A stretch of 64,000 nucleotides of DNA from Neisseria elongata subsp. elongata (GTDB lineage Bacteria > Pseudomonadota > Gammaproteobacteria > Burkholderiales > Neisseriaceae): the NCBI RefSeq assembly GCF_900113545.1, contig NZ_FOPS01000009.1:27019-91018 (forward strand), given 5' to 3'. The notes under the pieces were generated by a model. It was not told where the DNA came from, did not search any database, and worked only from the letters and a program-made list of their open reading frames with translations. The stretch's first letter is position 1; every line of letters starts with the position of its first letter. The translations under genes were made by a program, and so were the position numbers. Of this stretch, positions 17,914 through 27,317 are shown piece by piece.

Positions 17914-19593
17914 TTATTCTTGATCGCCAGACAATTTGGCTTTCAACAAATCACCCAGGCTGGTCGTACCGGCACTGGCTGTTGATGCGGCATTAACCGA
18001 ATTCAGTGCATCACGACTTTCTTTGGCGTCTTTCGCTTTAACTGACAGTTTGATGCTGCGGTTTTTGCGGTCTACCGTTACGATAACGGCTTCAACGGCA
18101 TCGCCTTCGTTCAATTTGGTGGTCAGGTCTTCAACGCGGTCTGCGGCAAATTCGGAAGCAGGCAGGTAACCTTCAACTTCGTCGCCCAGTACAATAACCG
18201 CACCTTTGGCTTCAACGGATTTTACAGTACCTTTAACCAAAGAACCTTTGTCGTTCACGCTGATGTAGTTACCGAACGGATCGCCTTCCAATTGTTTGAT
18301 ACCCAAGGAGATGCGCTCTTTCTCCACATCGATGGCCAAAACGACGGTTTCGACTTCCTCTCCTTTTTTGTATTTGCGGACGGCTTCTTCGCCCGTTTCG
18401 GTCCAAGACAGGTCAGACAGGTGAACCAAACCGTCGATATTGCCTGGCAGGCCGACAAATACGCCGAAGTCGGTAATCGATTTAACCGCACCTTTGATTT
18501 TGTCGCCTTTGTTGTAGTTGGCGTCAAAATCTTCCCACGGATTGGCTTGACATTGTTTCATGCCCAAAGAAATACGGCGGCGGTCTTCGTCGATTTCCAG
18601 AATCATGACTTCTACTTCGTCACCCAATTGAACCACTTTGCTCGGATGTACGTTTTTGTTTGTCCAGTCCATTTCGGAAACGTGTACCAAACCTTCGATA
18701 CCTTGTTCGATTTCAACAAACGCACCGTAGTCGGTCAGGTTGGATACTTTGCCGAACAGACGGGTGCCTTGCGGGTAACGGCGGGCCAAACCGCTCCACG
18801 GATCTTCGCCCAGTTGTTTGATGCCCAAAGAAACGCGTTGTTTGTCTTGGTCGAATTTCAAAACTTTGGCTTCAACTTCTTGACCCACTTCCAGCACTTC
18901 GCTCGGGTGTTTCACACGGCGCCATGCCAAATCGGTGATGTGCAGCAGGCCGTCAATGCCGCCCAAGTCGACAAATGCGCCGTAGTCGGTAATGTTTTTC
19001 ACGATACCTTTGACTACAGTACCTTCTTGCAGGTTTTCCAGCAGGGCTTTGCGTTCTTCGCCCAGAGTCGCTTCCAAAACGGCACGGCGGGAAACAACGA
19101 CATTGTTGCGTTTTTTGTCCAGTTTGATGACTTTGAATTCGATTTCTTTGCCTTCAAAGTGGGAGGTGTCTTTGATCGGACGAACGTCCAGCAGCGAACC
19201 GGGCAGGAAAGCACGGATGCTGTTGATCATGACGGTCAAGCCGCCTTTTACTTTGCCGTTGATCAGGCCGGACAGGATGTCGCCGTTTTCCATGGCTTCT
19301 TCCAAGGCGATCCAGTCGGCGGCGCGTTTGGCTTTTTCGCGCGACAGTTTGGTTTCGCCGAAACCGTTTTCAACGGATTCGATGGTTACGGTAACGAAAT
19401 CGCCTACTTTAACTTCTACTTCGCCTTGCAGGTTTTTAAATTCGTTGATATCGATCAGGGATTCGGATTTCAAACCTGCATTGACGATGACGTGTTTGTC
19501 GGTAATCGCCACCACTTCGGCGGTGATAACCTCGCCTTGGTTCATTTCCTGTACTGCTGAGTATTCTTCCAACAACTGGGCAAAATTTTCCAT
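17914..19593 (-). CDS. rpsA: 30S ribosomal protein S1
   Basis: 559 aa from the ATG at 19591-19593 ([11 protein letters not shown]). The longer frame to 19680 has no supporting homology. Six S1 OB-fold repeats can be followed, each with the pattern [21 protein letters not shown] and a closing RISLGIKQ. S1 binds mRNA and the 30S subunit to start translation. cmk lies upstream and ihfB downstream on the same strand, the conserved proteobacterial order. Codon use is strongly biased, as expected for a highly expressed gene; large antisense frames across it are shadows. Confidence 0.97.
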   Translation of the reverse strand: MENFAQLLEEYSAVQEMNQGEVITAEVVAITDKHVIVNAGLKSESLIDINEFKNLQGEVEVKVGDFVTVTIESVENGFGETKLSREKAKRAADWIALEEAMENGDILSGLINGKVKGGLTVMINSIRAFLPGSLLDVRPIKDTSHFEGKEIEFKVIKLDKKRNNVVVSRRAVLEATLGEERKALLENLQEGTVVKGIVKNITDYGAFVDLGGIDGLLHITDLAWRRVKHPSEVLEVGQEVEAKVLKFDQDKQRVSLGIKQLGEDPWSGLARRYPQGTRLFGKVSNLTDYGAFVEIEQGIEGLVHVSEMDWTNKNVHPSKVVQLGDEVEVMILEIDEDRRRISLGMKQCQANPWEDFDANYNKGDKIKGAVKSITDFGVFVGLPGNIDGLVHLSDLSWTETGEEAVRKYKKGEEVETVVLAIDVEKERISLGIKQLEGDPFGNYISVNDKGSLVKGTVKSVEAKGAVIVLGDEVEGYLPASEFAADRVEDLTTKLNEGDAVEAVIVTVDRKNRSIKLSVKAKDAKESRDALNSVNAASTASAGTTSLGDLLKAKLSGDQE

Positions 19594-19747
19594 ATTTGCT
19601 AAATCTTTCTTGCGCTGCCGGGGCACGCGGGGTTTGAGGTTGAAAAACACCTGCCCTCCCCAGCCGGACAGGTGGTGCAAACATATTTTCAGACGGCCTT
19701 CGGGTATACCGTCAGGCCGTGTGAAACACGAAAGCGCGCATTATATA

Positions 19748-20407
19748 TCAGCTTTGTTTTTTTTCATACCAATCAATTACTTTTTTTACCGCTTCGTCGA
19801 TACCCATTTCCGAGGTATCCAGCAATTCGGCATCGGGAAGGCGGCGCAGCGGCGCGACCGTGCGGCGGCTGTCGGCTGCGTCGCGGGCTTCGATATCGGC
19901 CAAAATCCTATCAAAAGCGACGCCGCTGCAAGGCAGGCCAAGCTGTTTAGTACGCCGCTGCGCCCTGATTTCCGCAGAGGCGGTCAGAAACACCTTCAAA
20001 ACCGCATCGGGAAAGACGACAGAACCCATGTCCCGCCCGTCGGCCACCAATCCTTTGGCCGTCTGAAAATCGCGCTGGCGTTGCAGCAAGGCCGCACGCA
20101 CGGCAGGCAGCTGCGCCACGGCGGACGCACCCATGCCGACAGCTTCGCTGCGTATTTCTTGGGAAACGTCCGCACCATCCAGCAATACTGTCTGTCCGAC
20201 AAATTCGACCGGCAGCTCCGCCGCCAGCCGTGCCACGCCTTCTTCATCCGTCCATTCCGTCTGTTTTTGCCGCGCATACAGCGCGGTCAGGCGGTAGAGC
20301 GCGCCGGAATCGAGATAGTCCCAGCCCAAAGCCGCCGCCACCCGTGATGCCACCGTTCCTTTTCCCGACGCGCTAGGCCCGTCTATTGCGATTATTTTTG
20401 CCGTCAT
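19748..20407 (-). CDS. cmk: Cytidylate kinase
   Basis: 219 aa from the ATG at 20405-20407; the ATG nine bases upstream is too close to the AAGGA ribosome site. The P-loop GPSASGKGTVASRVA is at the N-terminus, followed by YLDSGALYRL, DGRDMGSVVFPDA and RTKQLG. It phosphorylates CMP and dCMP. An internal DUS is read as TAKGLV. rpsA lies about 150 bases downstream on the same strand. Confidence 0.95.
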   Translation of the reverse strand: MTAKIIAIDGPSASGKGTVASRVAAALGWDYLDSGALYRLTALYARQKQTEWTDEEGVARLAAELPVEFVGQTVLLDGADVSQEIRSEAVGMGASAVAQLPAVRAALLQRQRDFQTAKGLVADGRDMGSVVFPDAVLKVFLTASAEIRAQRRTKQLGLPCSGVAFDRILADIEARDAADSRRTVAPLRRLPDAELLDTSEMGIDEAVKKVIDWYEKKQS

Positions 20408-20539
20408 TGTTTGCATATCCTTGGTTTATTGTCGATTTCTCGTTACCTGATGCGGGATTCCACTGCCACGCCCCGCCTTGTATAATGTTGAGCCAAGCGA
20501 CTATAACAACTCTTTCCCCTATCTTCCAGTATAAAAATC

Positions 20540-21829
20540 ATGACCGACTCCATCCGCCTAGAACCACGCCGTCTGAAACCTTCCTCCATCGCCCTGCCCG
20601 GCTCGAAAAGCATCAGCAACCGCACCCTGCTGCTGGCCGCCTTGTCCGACAACGGCTGCACGATACGCTCGCTGCTCCAATCGGACGACACCGACCGTAT
20701 GCTTGATGCCCTGACTGCCTTGGGCGTGGGCATCGAACCGCTTTCAGACGGCCTGATTCGGATACACGGCTGCGGCGGCCGTTTCCCGCAACGCGAAGCC
20801 GATTTATTCCTCGGCAACGCCGGCACCGCCTTCCGCCCGCTGGCCGCCGCGCTGGCCGTATTGGGCGGCGATTACCGTCTGCACGGCGTGGCACGAATGC
20901 ATGAACGCCCCATCGGCGATTTGGTCGACGCCCTGCGCGTCATCGGCGCAGACATCCGCTACACCGGCAACGAAAACTACCCGCCGCTACACATCGGCAA
21001 ACGGCAGGACAACGGCATCCGCAGCGTACCCGTCAAAGGCAACGTTTCCAGCCAGTTTCTGACCGCGCTGCTGATGGCCTTGCCGCTGACCGGCGAAGCA
21101 TTTGAAATACAGGTGGAGGGCGAACTGATTTCCAAACCCTATATCGACATCACGCTCAACCTGATGCGCCGATTCGGCGTCAATGTGGAAAACGACGGCT
21201 ATCGGCGTTTCCGGCTGCCCGCCGCCCGCTACATCGCCCCCGAAACGGTCCATGTCGAAGGCGACGCGTCCAGCGCATCCTACTTCCTTGCCGCCGGACT
21301 GCTTTCCGCCGTACCGATACGCGTTACCGGCTTAGGAAAAAACGCCATACAGGGCGATGCCGCCTTTGCCCGCGAACTGGAAAAAATCGGCGCGGCGGTA
21401 ACATGGGGCGACGACTTCATCGAAGTTTCCCGCGCAGAAGGGCAAACCGTCCTGCCTTTCGATTTGGACGCAAACCACATCCCAGACGCCGCCATGACAC
21501 TAGCCGTCGTCGCCCTGGCGGCGGGTGCGCCCTGCACCCTGCGCAACATCGGCTCGTGGCGCGTCAAAGAAACCGACCGCATTGCCGCCATGGCCGCTGA
21601 ATTAAGGAAAGTCGGCGCAACCGTGCGGGAGGAAGCCGAAGCCATACACATCACCCCGCCGGCACGACTCACGCCGAACGCCGTTATCGACACCTACGAC
21701 GACCACCGCATGGCGATGTGCTTCTCACTGGTTTCACTGCTGGGCGTGCCCGTTACCATCAACGATCCCCAATGCGTCCGCAAAACCTTCCCCGATTATT
21801 TCGCGGTATTCGAATCGCTGACGGCTTAA
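20540..21829 (+). CDS. aroA: 3-phosphoshikimate 1-carboxyvinyltransferase (EPSP synthase)
   Basis: A 429-aa protein of the shikimate pathway that joins PEP to shikimate 3-phosphate. Signatures are [16 protein letters not shown] (near residue 20), [17 protein letters not shown] (near 90) and [14 protein letters not shown] (near 340), followed by DDHRMAMCF. Full length. A DUS inside the gene gives [11 protein letters not shown]. It is divergent from cmk and followed closely by radC. Confidence 0.97.
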   Translation: MTDSIRLEPRRLKPSSIALPGSKSISNRTLLLAALSDNGCTIRSLLQSDDTDRMLDALTALGVGIEPLSDGLIRIHGCGGRFPQREADLFLGNAGTAFRPLAAALAVLGGDYRLHGVARMHERPIGDLVDALRVIGADIRYTGNENYPPLHIGKRQDNGIRSVPVKGNVSSQFLTALLMALPLTGEAFEIQVEGELISKPYIDITLNLMRRFGVNVENDGYRRFRLPAARYIAPETVHVEGDASSASYFLAAGLLSAVPIRVTGLGKNAIQGDAAFARELEKIGAAVTWGDDFIEVSRAEGQTVLPFDLDANHIPDAAMTLAVVALAAGAPCTLRNIGSWRVKETDRIAAMAAELRKVGATVREEAEAIHITPPARLTPNAVIDTYDDHRMAMCFSLVSLLGVPVTINDPQCVRKTFPDYFAVFESLTA

Positions 21830-21875
21830 AACAAAAAAGGCCGTCTGAAACCGCCAAACACCAAAAAGGAAACGC

Positions 21876-22550
21876 ATGAGCATCAAACACTGGCCGGAAG
21901 GCGAACGGCCGCGCGAAAAACTGTCGGCCTTGGGCGCGGCGGCCTTGAGCGATGCCGAATTGCTGGCGATTCTGCTGCGCACCGGCATCAAAGGCATGAG
22001 CGCGGTTGATTTGGCGCGTTACCTTTTAAACGAATTCGGCAGCCTGGGACGGCTGATGAACGCGCCGGAGCGCGAACTGGTGCGGCATAAAGGCATGGGG
22101 CAGGCCAGTTTCACCCAATTTGCCGTGGTGCGCGAAATCGGACGGCGGGTGCTGGCTGAAGAGTTGCAGGAAGGCGCACTGTTCGACAGCCCCAAGGCGG
22201 CCGCCGACTTCCTGCGCCTACACCTGGGGCACGAACGGGTAGAAGTTTCGCTGGTATTGCTGCTCAACCGCCAAAACCGCCTGATAAACTGCGTGGAACT
22301 GTCGCGCGGCACAGTGGCGGAAAACACCGTTTATGTGCGCGAAGTGGTGAAACTGGCACTCGACCATTACGCCGACTCGCTGATTGTGGCGCACAACCAC
22401 CCCGGCGGAGCGGCCGAACCTTCGCCTTCCGACGTCGAATGGACAGGCCGTCTGAAACAAGCCCTGGAACTGGTGGACGTGCGGCTGCTCGACCATTTCA
22501 TCGTTACGGCGAGGCAGGCGGTATCGCTCGTAGAACGAGGCCTGCTGTGA
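21876..22550 (+). CDS. radC: RadC-family JAB/MPN domain protein
   Basis: A 224-aa RadC/YeeS-family protein. It has an N-terminal helix-hairpin-helix region (LARYLLNEFGSLGRLMNAP) and a C-terminal JAMM metal-binding motif VAHNHPGGAAEPSPSD (about residue 172). Despite the old name, a direct DNA-repair function is not established. The ribosome site AAAAAGGA precedes the ATG by seven bases. It is separated from aroA by a DUS. Confidence 0.9.
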   Translation: MSIKHWPEGERPREKLSALGAAALSDAELLAILLRTGIKGMSAVDLARYLLNEFGSLGRLMNAPERELVRHKGMGQASFTQFAVVREIGRRVLAEELQEGALFDSPKAAADFLRLHLGHERVEVSLVLLLNRQNRLINCVELSRGTVAENTVYVREVVKLALDHYADSLIVAHNHPGGAAEPSPSDVEWTGRLKQALELVDVRLLDHFIVTARQAVSLVERGLL

Positions 22551-22579
22551 GGCCGTCTGAAAACAGAACGGGGGATAAA

Positions 22580-22915
22580 ATGGATGTTTCCGAACAACAA
22601 GACGACATCCTCAGCATCAACCAAGTCCAACTGCTGCTGGCCGAAAAACGCACCGCGCTTGCCGTCATGCGGACCGGAATCGCCGTACTGGCACTGCCGT
22701 TGTCGATTTTCAGCGCACTGATCGCCACATCAAAATGGTACAGCCCGGCCGAAGTCTGGCTGCTACTGGCCGTAGTCAGCCTGATCAACATCGGCCTGAT
22801 TGTATTTGCTGTTTACCTGATCGCCCGCTCACTCATGCGGATGCACCAATACGACCAATTGATTGCCGACATCAAACACAATCATTCCTCACTGCGCAAA
22901 CTGATCAAATCCTGA
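22580..22915 (+). CDS. Small inner-membrane protein, two predicted spans
   Basis: 111 aa from the ATG at 22580, preceded by GGGGGAT. Two hydrophobic segments (about residues 35-52 and 57-85) are flanked by a charged N-terminus (MDVSEQQDDIL) and a basic C-terminal helix. No domain is recognised; the pattern recalls small DUF202-like membrane proteins. It follows radC by 29 bases across a DUS and may share its transcript. Confidence 0.7.
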   Translation: MDVSEQQDDILSINQVQLLLAEKRTALAVMRTGIAVLALPLSIFSALIATSKWYSPAEVWLLLAVVSLINIGLIVFAVYLIARSLMRMHQYDQLIADIKHNHSSLRKLIKS

Positions 22916-23235
22916 GCGGCAACCATCTAAAGGCCGTCTGAAACACCGGTTTTCACCCATCATTACCGATGGGCATACCCTAAAAAGCAGCCAATGGAAT
23001 GTACGCTGCCGTCTGATGCCTTAACATTTGTCGACAGCCACCGGCTCCCCCGTCTTTTCACTCTCAATACCGCAAAAACCTGCTTGAAAAAGCAGTCGCA
23101 AACGCCCCCGACAAACCGAAAAAACACCTTCAGACGGCCCGATTCCGCCCGCAACGGCCAAATCGGCTATAATCCGCCCTTCTTTTTCAAATCCAGCGTT
23201 TCACGCAGCATTGCACACAAATTAAGGAAATCCGG
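22916..23235. other. Intergenic region, 320 bases
   Basis: It contains a host-form DUS near 22931 and a second (TTCAGACGGCC) near 23133. TATAATCC near 23170 is a good -10 for the following lipoprotein gene. No further gene was recognised. Confidence 0.45.
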
Positions 23236-23763
23236 ATGAAAAAACTGCTTCTGCCGCTGGCGGCCGCCTTCCTGCTTGCCGCCTGCGCCACACCGCAAAC
23301 CCACTATTTCACCCTGCCCGACAGCACCTTCCAAATGCCCGAACACACGCGCGGCAAAACCGAAACCGCCCTGCGCGTCGTTCCGGCCGAACCGCTGAAC
23401 AGGGGCGGGCTGGCATACCGCTCGGACGCTTTCCGGCTCGACTACGCCCGCAACCACCTGTGGGCGCAACCGCTGGATCAGGCCGCCGCCGCGCGGTTTG
23501 CCAACGAATTCAACCGTATGGATACCGGCCGTTACTTCGTTCCCGCCCATCAAAGCAAAGCCGCACAATCGGCAACCATCTACCTCGAAGCCTTCCAAGG
23601 CAGCTACTTGGGCAGCACGCTGGTTGAAGGCTACATCCGTTCCGATTCCGGCAGCCGCCGATTCCGCGCGGAAACCCCGCAGCACGGCGACGGTTACGAA
23701 GCCATGCTGGAATCGCTGTCGCAAGGCGTCAGCGCGGCCGCGGCACAAATTTACGGCCGTTAA
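23236..23763 (+). CDS. PqiC-like outer-membrane-associated lipoprotein
   Basis: A 175-aa protein with the lipobox FLLAACA (Cys near residue 17). The mature start THYFTLPDS matches the ABC-type transport auxiliary/PqiC family (DUF330). Such lipoproteins work with MCE-domain PqiB/YebT channels in phospholipid traffic between the membranes. The usual pqiA and pqiB partners are not adjacent, so it is an orphan here. Length is near normal. Confidence 0.75.
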   Translation: MKKLLLPLAAAFLLAACATPQTHYFTLPDSTFQMPEHTRGKTETALRVVPAEPLNRGGLAYRSDAFRLDYARNHLWAQPLDQAAAARFANEFNRMDTGRYFVPAHQSKAAQSATIYLEAFQGSYLGSTLVEGYIRSDSGSRRFRAETPQHGDGYEAMLESLSQGVSAAAAQIYGR

Positions 23764-23778
23764 ATCCACCCGAAACCT

Positions 23779-23817
23779 TTCAGACGGCCTCCAAACTCCG
23801 ATGAGGCCGTCTGAAAA
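23779..23817. terminator. Inverted DUS pair after the PqiC-like gene
   Basis: TTCAGACGGCCT and AGGCCGTCTGAA are separated by a 13-base loop and followed by seven A. Confidence 0.8.
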
Positions 23818-23865
23818 AAACGGCTTACCCCAAACACACCGCATCCCCGATTATCGAAATCCGAA

Positions 23866-24195
23866 ATGTCCGATACTGCCAAATCTCCCCTTCCCTTCCG
23901 CTGGCTGCTGGTCTGCCTTCTGCCGCTCCTGACCGCCGTCTACTTCCACTTTTTCCCGGCCGTGCCCGGCAGCTCCAGCTTCCTGATCAACGGCATCATA
24001 TTGGCCTGCGAATGCGCTTTCCTGTTCAAATACGTCCTGTTCGCCCTGGTTACCCACCATTTGAAAGGCGAATTCGCATACAGGCGGCAAACCGCCCTCC
24101 TCTTTCTGCCGCTGATATTGCTTGTCGTCTACATCTTCTATTATTTCGGTTTTTTAACACAAAGGATATTGACAACGGCTAACAAACTGTTTTAA
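23866..24195 (+). CDS. Hypothetical inner-membrane protein, three spans
   Basis: A 109-aa protein with three hydrophobic segments (about residues 12-30, 38-62 and 76-96) and short basic loops. The family is not recognised. It has its own context between a DUS terminator and the leader-peptide region, and the promoter proposed for the leader overlaps its last codons. Confidence 0.65.
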   Translation: MSDTAKSPLPFRWLLVCLLPLLTAVYFHFFPAVPGSSSFLINGIILACECAFLFKYVLFALVTHHLKGEFAYRRQTALLFLPLILLVVYIFYYFGFLTQRILTTANKLF

Positions 24196-24197
24196 AG
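24169..24197 (+). promoter_or_regulatory. Promoter candidate for the leader transcript
   Basis: TTGACA at 24169-24174 is a perfect -35 box; TTTAAA/TTAAAG follows with 16-17 bp spacing as a moderate -10. The transcript would begin near 24205, about 30 bases before the leader ATG. It overlaps the 3' end of the preceding membrane protein gene. Confidence 0.5.
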
Positions 24198-24234
24198 TCC
24201 GCCCCATTCTTTAAACGTTTTAACGAGAAACATC

Positions 24235-24306
24235 ATGCAAATTCGCTCTGTTGCTTATTTTTATTGGTATCGCACCAAGGTGCGGTATCTTTTTGCGTCT
24301 GCGTAA
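24235..24306 (+). CDS. Leader peptide rich in Tyr, Phe and Trp
   Basis: A 23-codon frame from ATG to TAA. Codons 8-12 read Tyr-Phe-Tyr-Trp-Tyr and a second cluster is Arg-Tyr-Leu-Phe; six of 23 residues are Tyr or Phe and one is Trp. A rho-independent hairpin with a T-rich tail follows 18 bases after the stop. An alternative pairing exists: the start of the frame (CTGTTGC.TATTTT) can pair with AAAATAGAGCAACAG just after the stop. These are the parts of a ribosome-mediated attenuator sensing aromatic aminoacyl-tRNA supply. The downstream structural genes are not recognised as aromatic biosynthesis genes, so the regulated function is unknown. Confidence 0.6.
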   Translation: MQIRSVAYFYWYRTKVRYLFASA

Positions 24307-24323
24307 AATAGAGCAACAGCGAA

Positions 24324-24365
24324 AAAGCCGCCCGTCCAAACCGAACAGGCGGCTTTATTGTTTTT
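24324..24365 (+). terminator. Attenuator-type terminator after the leader peptide
   Basis: AAAGCCGCC pairs with GGCGGCTTT (24324-24356) and is followed by ATTGTTTTT. It lies between the leader stop and the 169-aa gene, where a terminator would silence the genes downstream unless an alternative structure forms. Confidence 0.7.
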
Positions 24366-24439
24366 CCCTTACCCGATACAGGCCGCCGAAACCACCGCTT
24401 ACCGGCAACAGCGGAACCGAACAGATTCAGGAGCCTGCC

Positions 24440-24949
24440 ATGCAAAACGCACAATCTTTGCAACACAACGCCGATATCGAAACACTTAACCGATGCTGCC
24501 TCGTTGTAGACGGCAACGGTCACCGTCCCGACTTAATCGACGACAGCCTGCCGGAAAATTTCGGCGCGTTGGCCGCCGAGGCGATGCTGCCGCAAATCCG
24601 CACCACCGCCCTGATGATTGCCGCCTCGCGCCACGATTTCAGCCGTCCCAGCCCGAGCGTGTTCACCGATGAGGCCGACTGGTTTGCCGCCCGGATTTTG
24701 GTTTTGCAGGCGCGCGTCTTCCACCTCGACATCAGCCTGCGCTTCATGCTCGAAACCGCCAACCGCCGCGCAGCCGACTTTGCCGCCGCCCGCAACCTGC
24801 CCTTCATTCCGGCAAAAATCCGCATGAGCCTGCACACCCGCCGCCCAAACAACCTCCTGATGATGGATTGCGCGCTGCCCCTGCATCAGGAAGACCTCGG
24901 CCTGATTGAAAACAGCCGCCGCCTGGCCGCCAAACTGCCGCAACTGTAA
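24440..24949 (+). CDS. Unrecognised 169-aa protein downstream of the attenuator
   Basis: The start ATG at 24440 is preceded by CAGGAG. The sequence is soluble-looking with no signal peptide or membrane span; visible segments include ALAAEAMLPQIRTTALMIAAS and RPNNLLMMDCALPLHQEDLG. GC-rich, host-like codon use argues that it is a resident gene. It is the first structural gene after the Tyr/Phe/Trp leader and is followed 16 bases later by another unknown gene. No family was recognised. Confidence 0.65.
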   Translation: MQNAQSLQHNADIETLNRCCLVVDGNGHRPDLIDDSLPENFGALAAEAMLPQIRTTALMIAASRHDFSRPSPSVFTDEADWFAARILVLQARVFHLDISLRFMLETANRRAADFAAARNLPFIPAKIRMSLHTRRPNNLLMMDCALPLHQEDLGLIENSRRLAAKLPQL

Positions 24950-24965
24950 AGCCCCATAGCCCGCC

Positions 24966-25316
24966 ATGCCGTTTCGCGATATGATGCAGGCTTTTTTCAA
25001 AAGTCCGGTTATGCGTACACTTATCGAACAAAAAATCAGCAACGGCGACTACGCCCGCATGATAGAAACACACCGCCAACCGTTCAGCGGGCCGGAAAAC
25101 GAGCTGCTGGAAGAAATCCTGCAACGCTTCGAATTCGACGTGGTGCAGCAGCAGGCACTGGCACAGACCGTGATGCAGCAGGCGCGTTTCGACCCCAACG
25201 CCCTGCACATCGAAGAATTTGAAGACGAAGACGTAACAGGCATCTGCCCGCACTGTCTGAACCCGCCGGTTCCCCCGCTGCGCGATTACCTGATGTGGCG
25301 CGAACGGCAGATGTGA
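24966..25316 (+). CDS. Unrecognised 116-aa protein with CxxC motif
   Basis: It starts 16 bases after the 169-aa gene. The N-terminal half is helical and acidic (NELLEEILQRFEFDVVQQQALAQ). The C-terminal ICPHCLNPPVPPLRDY contains a CPHC that could bind a metal. A DUS hairpin terminator follows. The function is unknown; with the previous gene it forms a two-gene unit under the leader. Confidence 0.65.
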   Translation: MPFRDMMQAFFKSPVMRTLIEQKISNGDYARMIETHRQPFSGPENELLEEILQRFEFDVVQQQALAQTVMQQARFDPNALHIEEFEDEDVTGICPHCLNPPVPPLRDYLMWRERQM

Positions 25317-25360
25317 TTGCGGCCGTCTGAAACCGTTTTCCCGACCGTTTATCACACCAA

Positions 25361-25413
25361 AAGGCCGTCTGAAAAAGCAAGCCGCTGATTGCAGCTTGCT
25401 TTTTCAGACGGCC
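25361..25413. terminator. Double-stem terminator with inverted DUS
   Basis: AGGCCGTCTGAAAAAGCAAGC pairs with its complement around a short loop, extending the DUS stem to over 20 bp. It ends the unknown two-gene unit and may also serve the convergent aminotransferase gene. Confidence 0.85.
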
Positions 25414-25521
25414 TCCCTATTGGCGGAACCGGCCGAAAACTGTAACGCCGTTATGTCCCGTTGGACGGTTTCCCGCACAGGGCGGAATACCGCGCCGCCC
25501 TGCATCGCGATGATCTTTCCA

Positions 25522-26661
25522 TCACCGTTCTATTTTTGACAATGCTTCGGCAAAACTTTGCACCGTCCGTTCGATGTTTTGCAGCTTGTCCAAACCGAAC
25601 AGGCCCAAACGGAAGGTTTGGAAATCGGCACGCTCGCCGCATTGCAGCGGCACGCCGGAAGCAACCTGCATCCCATGCGCGATAAAGGCGCGGCCGCTTT
25701 GGATTTCGGGATTATCGGTATAGGCGACCACGACGCCGGGTGCTTCAAATCCTGCCGCCGCCACACTCGGGAAACCCCGTTCGGCCAGCAGACCGCGTAT
25801 TTTGCCGCCCAACTCGCGCTGTGCTTCGGCCAATTTGTCAAAACCAATGCCTTCGGCTTCGCGCATCATGTCGTGCAGGCGCAGCAGGCCGTCGGTCGGC
25901 ATCGTGGCATGGTAGGCATGGCCGCCGTTTTCAAATGCCTCCATGATTTGCAGCCATTTTTTCAGGTCGAGGGCAAAACTGTCGGACTGGGTTTCCTACG
26001 CTTTTCGATAAGCCGTTCCGTTCAGCATGACCAAGCCGCCGCAGGGCGTTCCGCTCCAGCCTTTCTGCGGTGCGGAAAGCAGGATGTCGATGCCGAGTTT
26101 TTCCATATCGAGCCAGATGCAGCCTGATGCGATGCAGTCCACCACCAACAGGCCGCCGACGGCGTGGACGGCTTCGGCCAGCTTGGCGATGTAACCGTCG
26201 GGCAGCATGATGCCGGAGGCAGTTTCAACATGCGGGGCGAACACGATGTCGGGACGGAAGGCGGCAATTTCGGCACATACTTCTTCTATCGGCGCCGGCG
26301 AAAACGGGGCTTGGAAGCGGTCTTCCTGCCGTGCGGCCAGCACTTTGGTTTCCGATGCGATGCCGCCCTGTTCGAGGATTTGCGACCAGCGGTAGCTGAA
26401 AAAGCCGTTGCGCACAATCAGGCATTTTTTGCCGCGTGCGAACTGGCGTGCGACCGCCTCCATGCCGGCCGTCCCGGTGCCGGGAACGACGGCGGTATGC
26501 TGTGCGCGGTAAACTTTTTTCAAAGTGGCGGAGATGTAACGCAAGGCCGTCTGAAATTTTTGCGACATGTGGTTCAGCGAGCGGTCGGTATAAACCACGG
26601 AATATTCGAGCAGGCCGTCGGCATCGATTTCGGGACGGGGGAGCGGGGATATTGTTTGCAT
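25522..26661 (-). pseudogene. Class V aminotransferase broken by an in-frame amber codon
   Basis: This is a PLP-dependent class V aminotransferase of the alanine-glyoxylate/serine-pyruvate type. The first part (222 codons from 26661) has VPGTGTAGMEAVARQF, the PLP-contact Asp in LLVVDCIASG and the Schiff-base Lys in LLSAPQKGWSG. It stops at TAG (25996-25998). The same frame continues without other damage to 25522 (…SDSFALDLKKWLQIMEAFENGGH… RLGLFGLDKL). The two parts together (about 379 aa) equal one normal enzyme, so a point mutation is the simplest reading; suppression or a sequencing error cannot be excluded. Confidence 0.8.
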
Positions 26662-26791
26662 GATTTCTTCCTTTGGTGTCGTTGGGATTTTTATGTGCGC
26701 CGCGTACGGCGGGAAACTTCAAACCGATGCGGCGTTACCCACCTCATTCCGATTTAAAGCCAATCCACTATAACATGCGCTTGGGGATGTT

Positions 26792-26837
26792 AAAAGGCCG
26801 TCTGAAAATACGCGGCGGTATTTTTCAGACGGCCTTT
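26792..26837. terminator. Inverted DUS pair, terminator
   Basis: AAAAGGCCGTCTGAAAATA and its complement surround CGCGGCGG. It serves the 150-aa gene on the minus strand. A lone AATCCACTATA lies upstream near 26762, identical to one end of a Correia element but without its partner. Confidence 0.8.
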
Positions 26838-26864
26838 TAGACGGAGGCAATCGGGCCGGAGGCC

Positions 26865-27317
26865 TTACTGCGCGGCCTTCAAACCGGCGAGGCACTGCTT
26901 GTCGCGGGCATTGAAGGCTTCGGCACCGCCCAGGAGTTCAAGCTGTTTTTGACTGTCGAGTTTGGCAAAGCCGTCGAGCTGTTCTTGGCTGAGTTTGTCC
27001 AACGGCTCCGCCCACATGCAGACGCAGTAGTTTTGCACCAGCTTGCCGCTGTCGTCCTTCAAACCCAGCGTTTGCAAATCGCCCTGCCATTTGGGCGAGA
27101 ACGGCACGTTTTGGATGCACGATTCGACAAATGCGGCCTTGGCGCGCGGTTTGCTCATGGCGCATTGCGACAGGAAGAAGGTGGCGGCGAACAACGAGGC
27201 AATCACCCACAGCCAAATGCGTATGGTGCGGATTTTGCGTTTGGACTTGAGCGTTTGTTCGCGGCGTTGCTCTTCGTCTGAAGGGTTTTCAGACGGCCTT
27301 TGCGCCTGTTCAGTCAT
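26865..27317 (-). CDS. Hypothetical membrane-anchored protein, 150 aa
   Basis: An N-terminal charged cytoplasmic stretch (with a DUS-encoded RPSENPSDEEQ), one membrane span (about residues 32-52) and a periplasmic part with five cysteines (SQCAMSK, ESCIQNV, NYCVCMW, DKQCLAG) that could form disulfides. The ATG overlaps the hom stop codon (ATGACTGA), so it is translationally coupled to homoserine dehydrogenase. No family was recognised. Confidence 0.65.
   Translation of the reverse strand: MTEQAQRPSENPSDEEQRREQTLKSKRKIRTIRIWLWVIASLFAATFFLSQCAMSKPRAKAAFVESCIQNVPFSPKWQGDLQTLGLKDDSGKLVQNYCVCMWAEPLDKLSQEQLDGFAKLDSQKQLELLGGAEAFNARDKQCLAGLKAAQ

Noticed and set aside
18292..19560. Long plus-strand open frame opposite rpsA
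   Set aside because: It is a mirror of the biased codon use of rpsA; it is Phe/Val/Gly-rich with no ribosome site and no family resemblance. The same holds for the antisense frames over hom (27397-28647), der (7682-8905) and aspA (31201-32013).
19681..19740. DUS hairpin terminator between cmk and rpsA
   Set aside because: One arm is a good DUS core, but the other (GGCCGTGTGAA) is altered and the spacing is long, so a functional stem is doubtful.
26757..26775. Possible Correia element end (AATCCACTATA)
   Set aside because: Only one terminus is present and no characteristic interior follows, so it is at most an old remnant.
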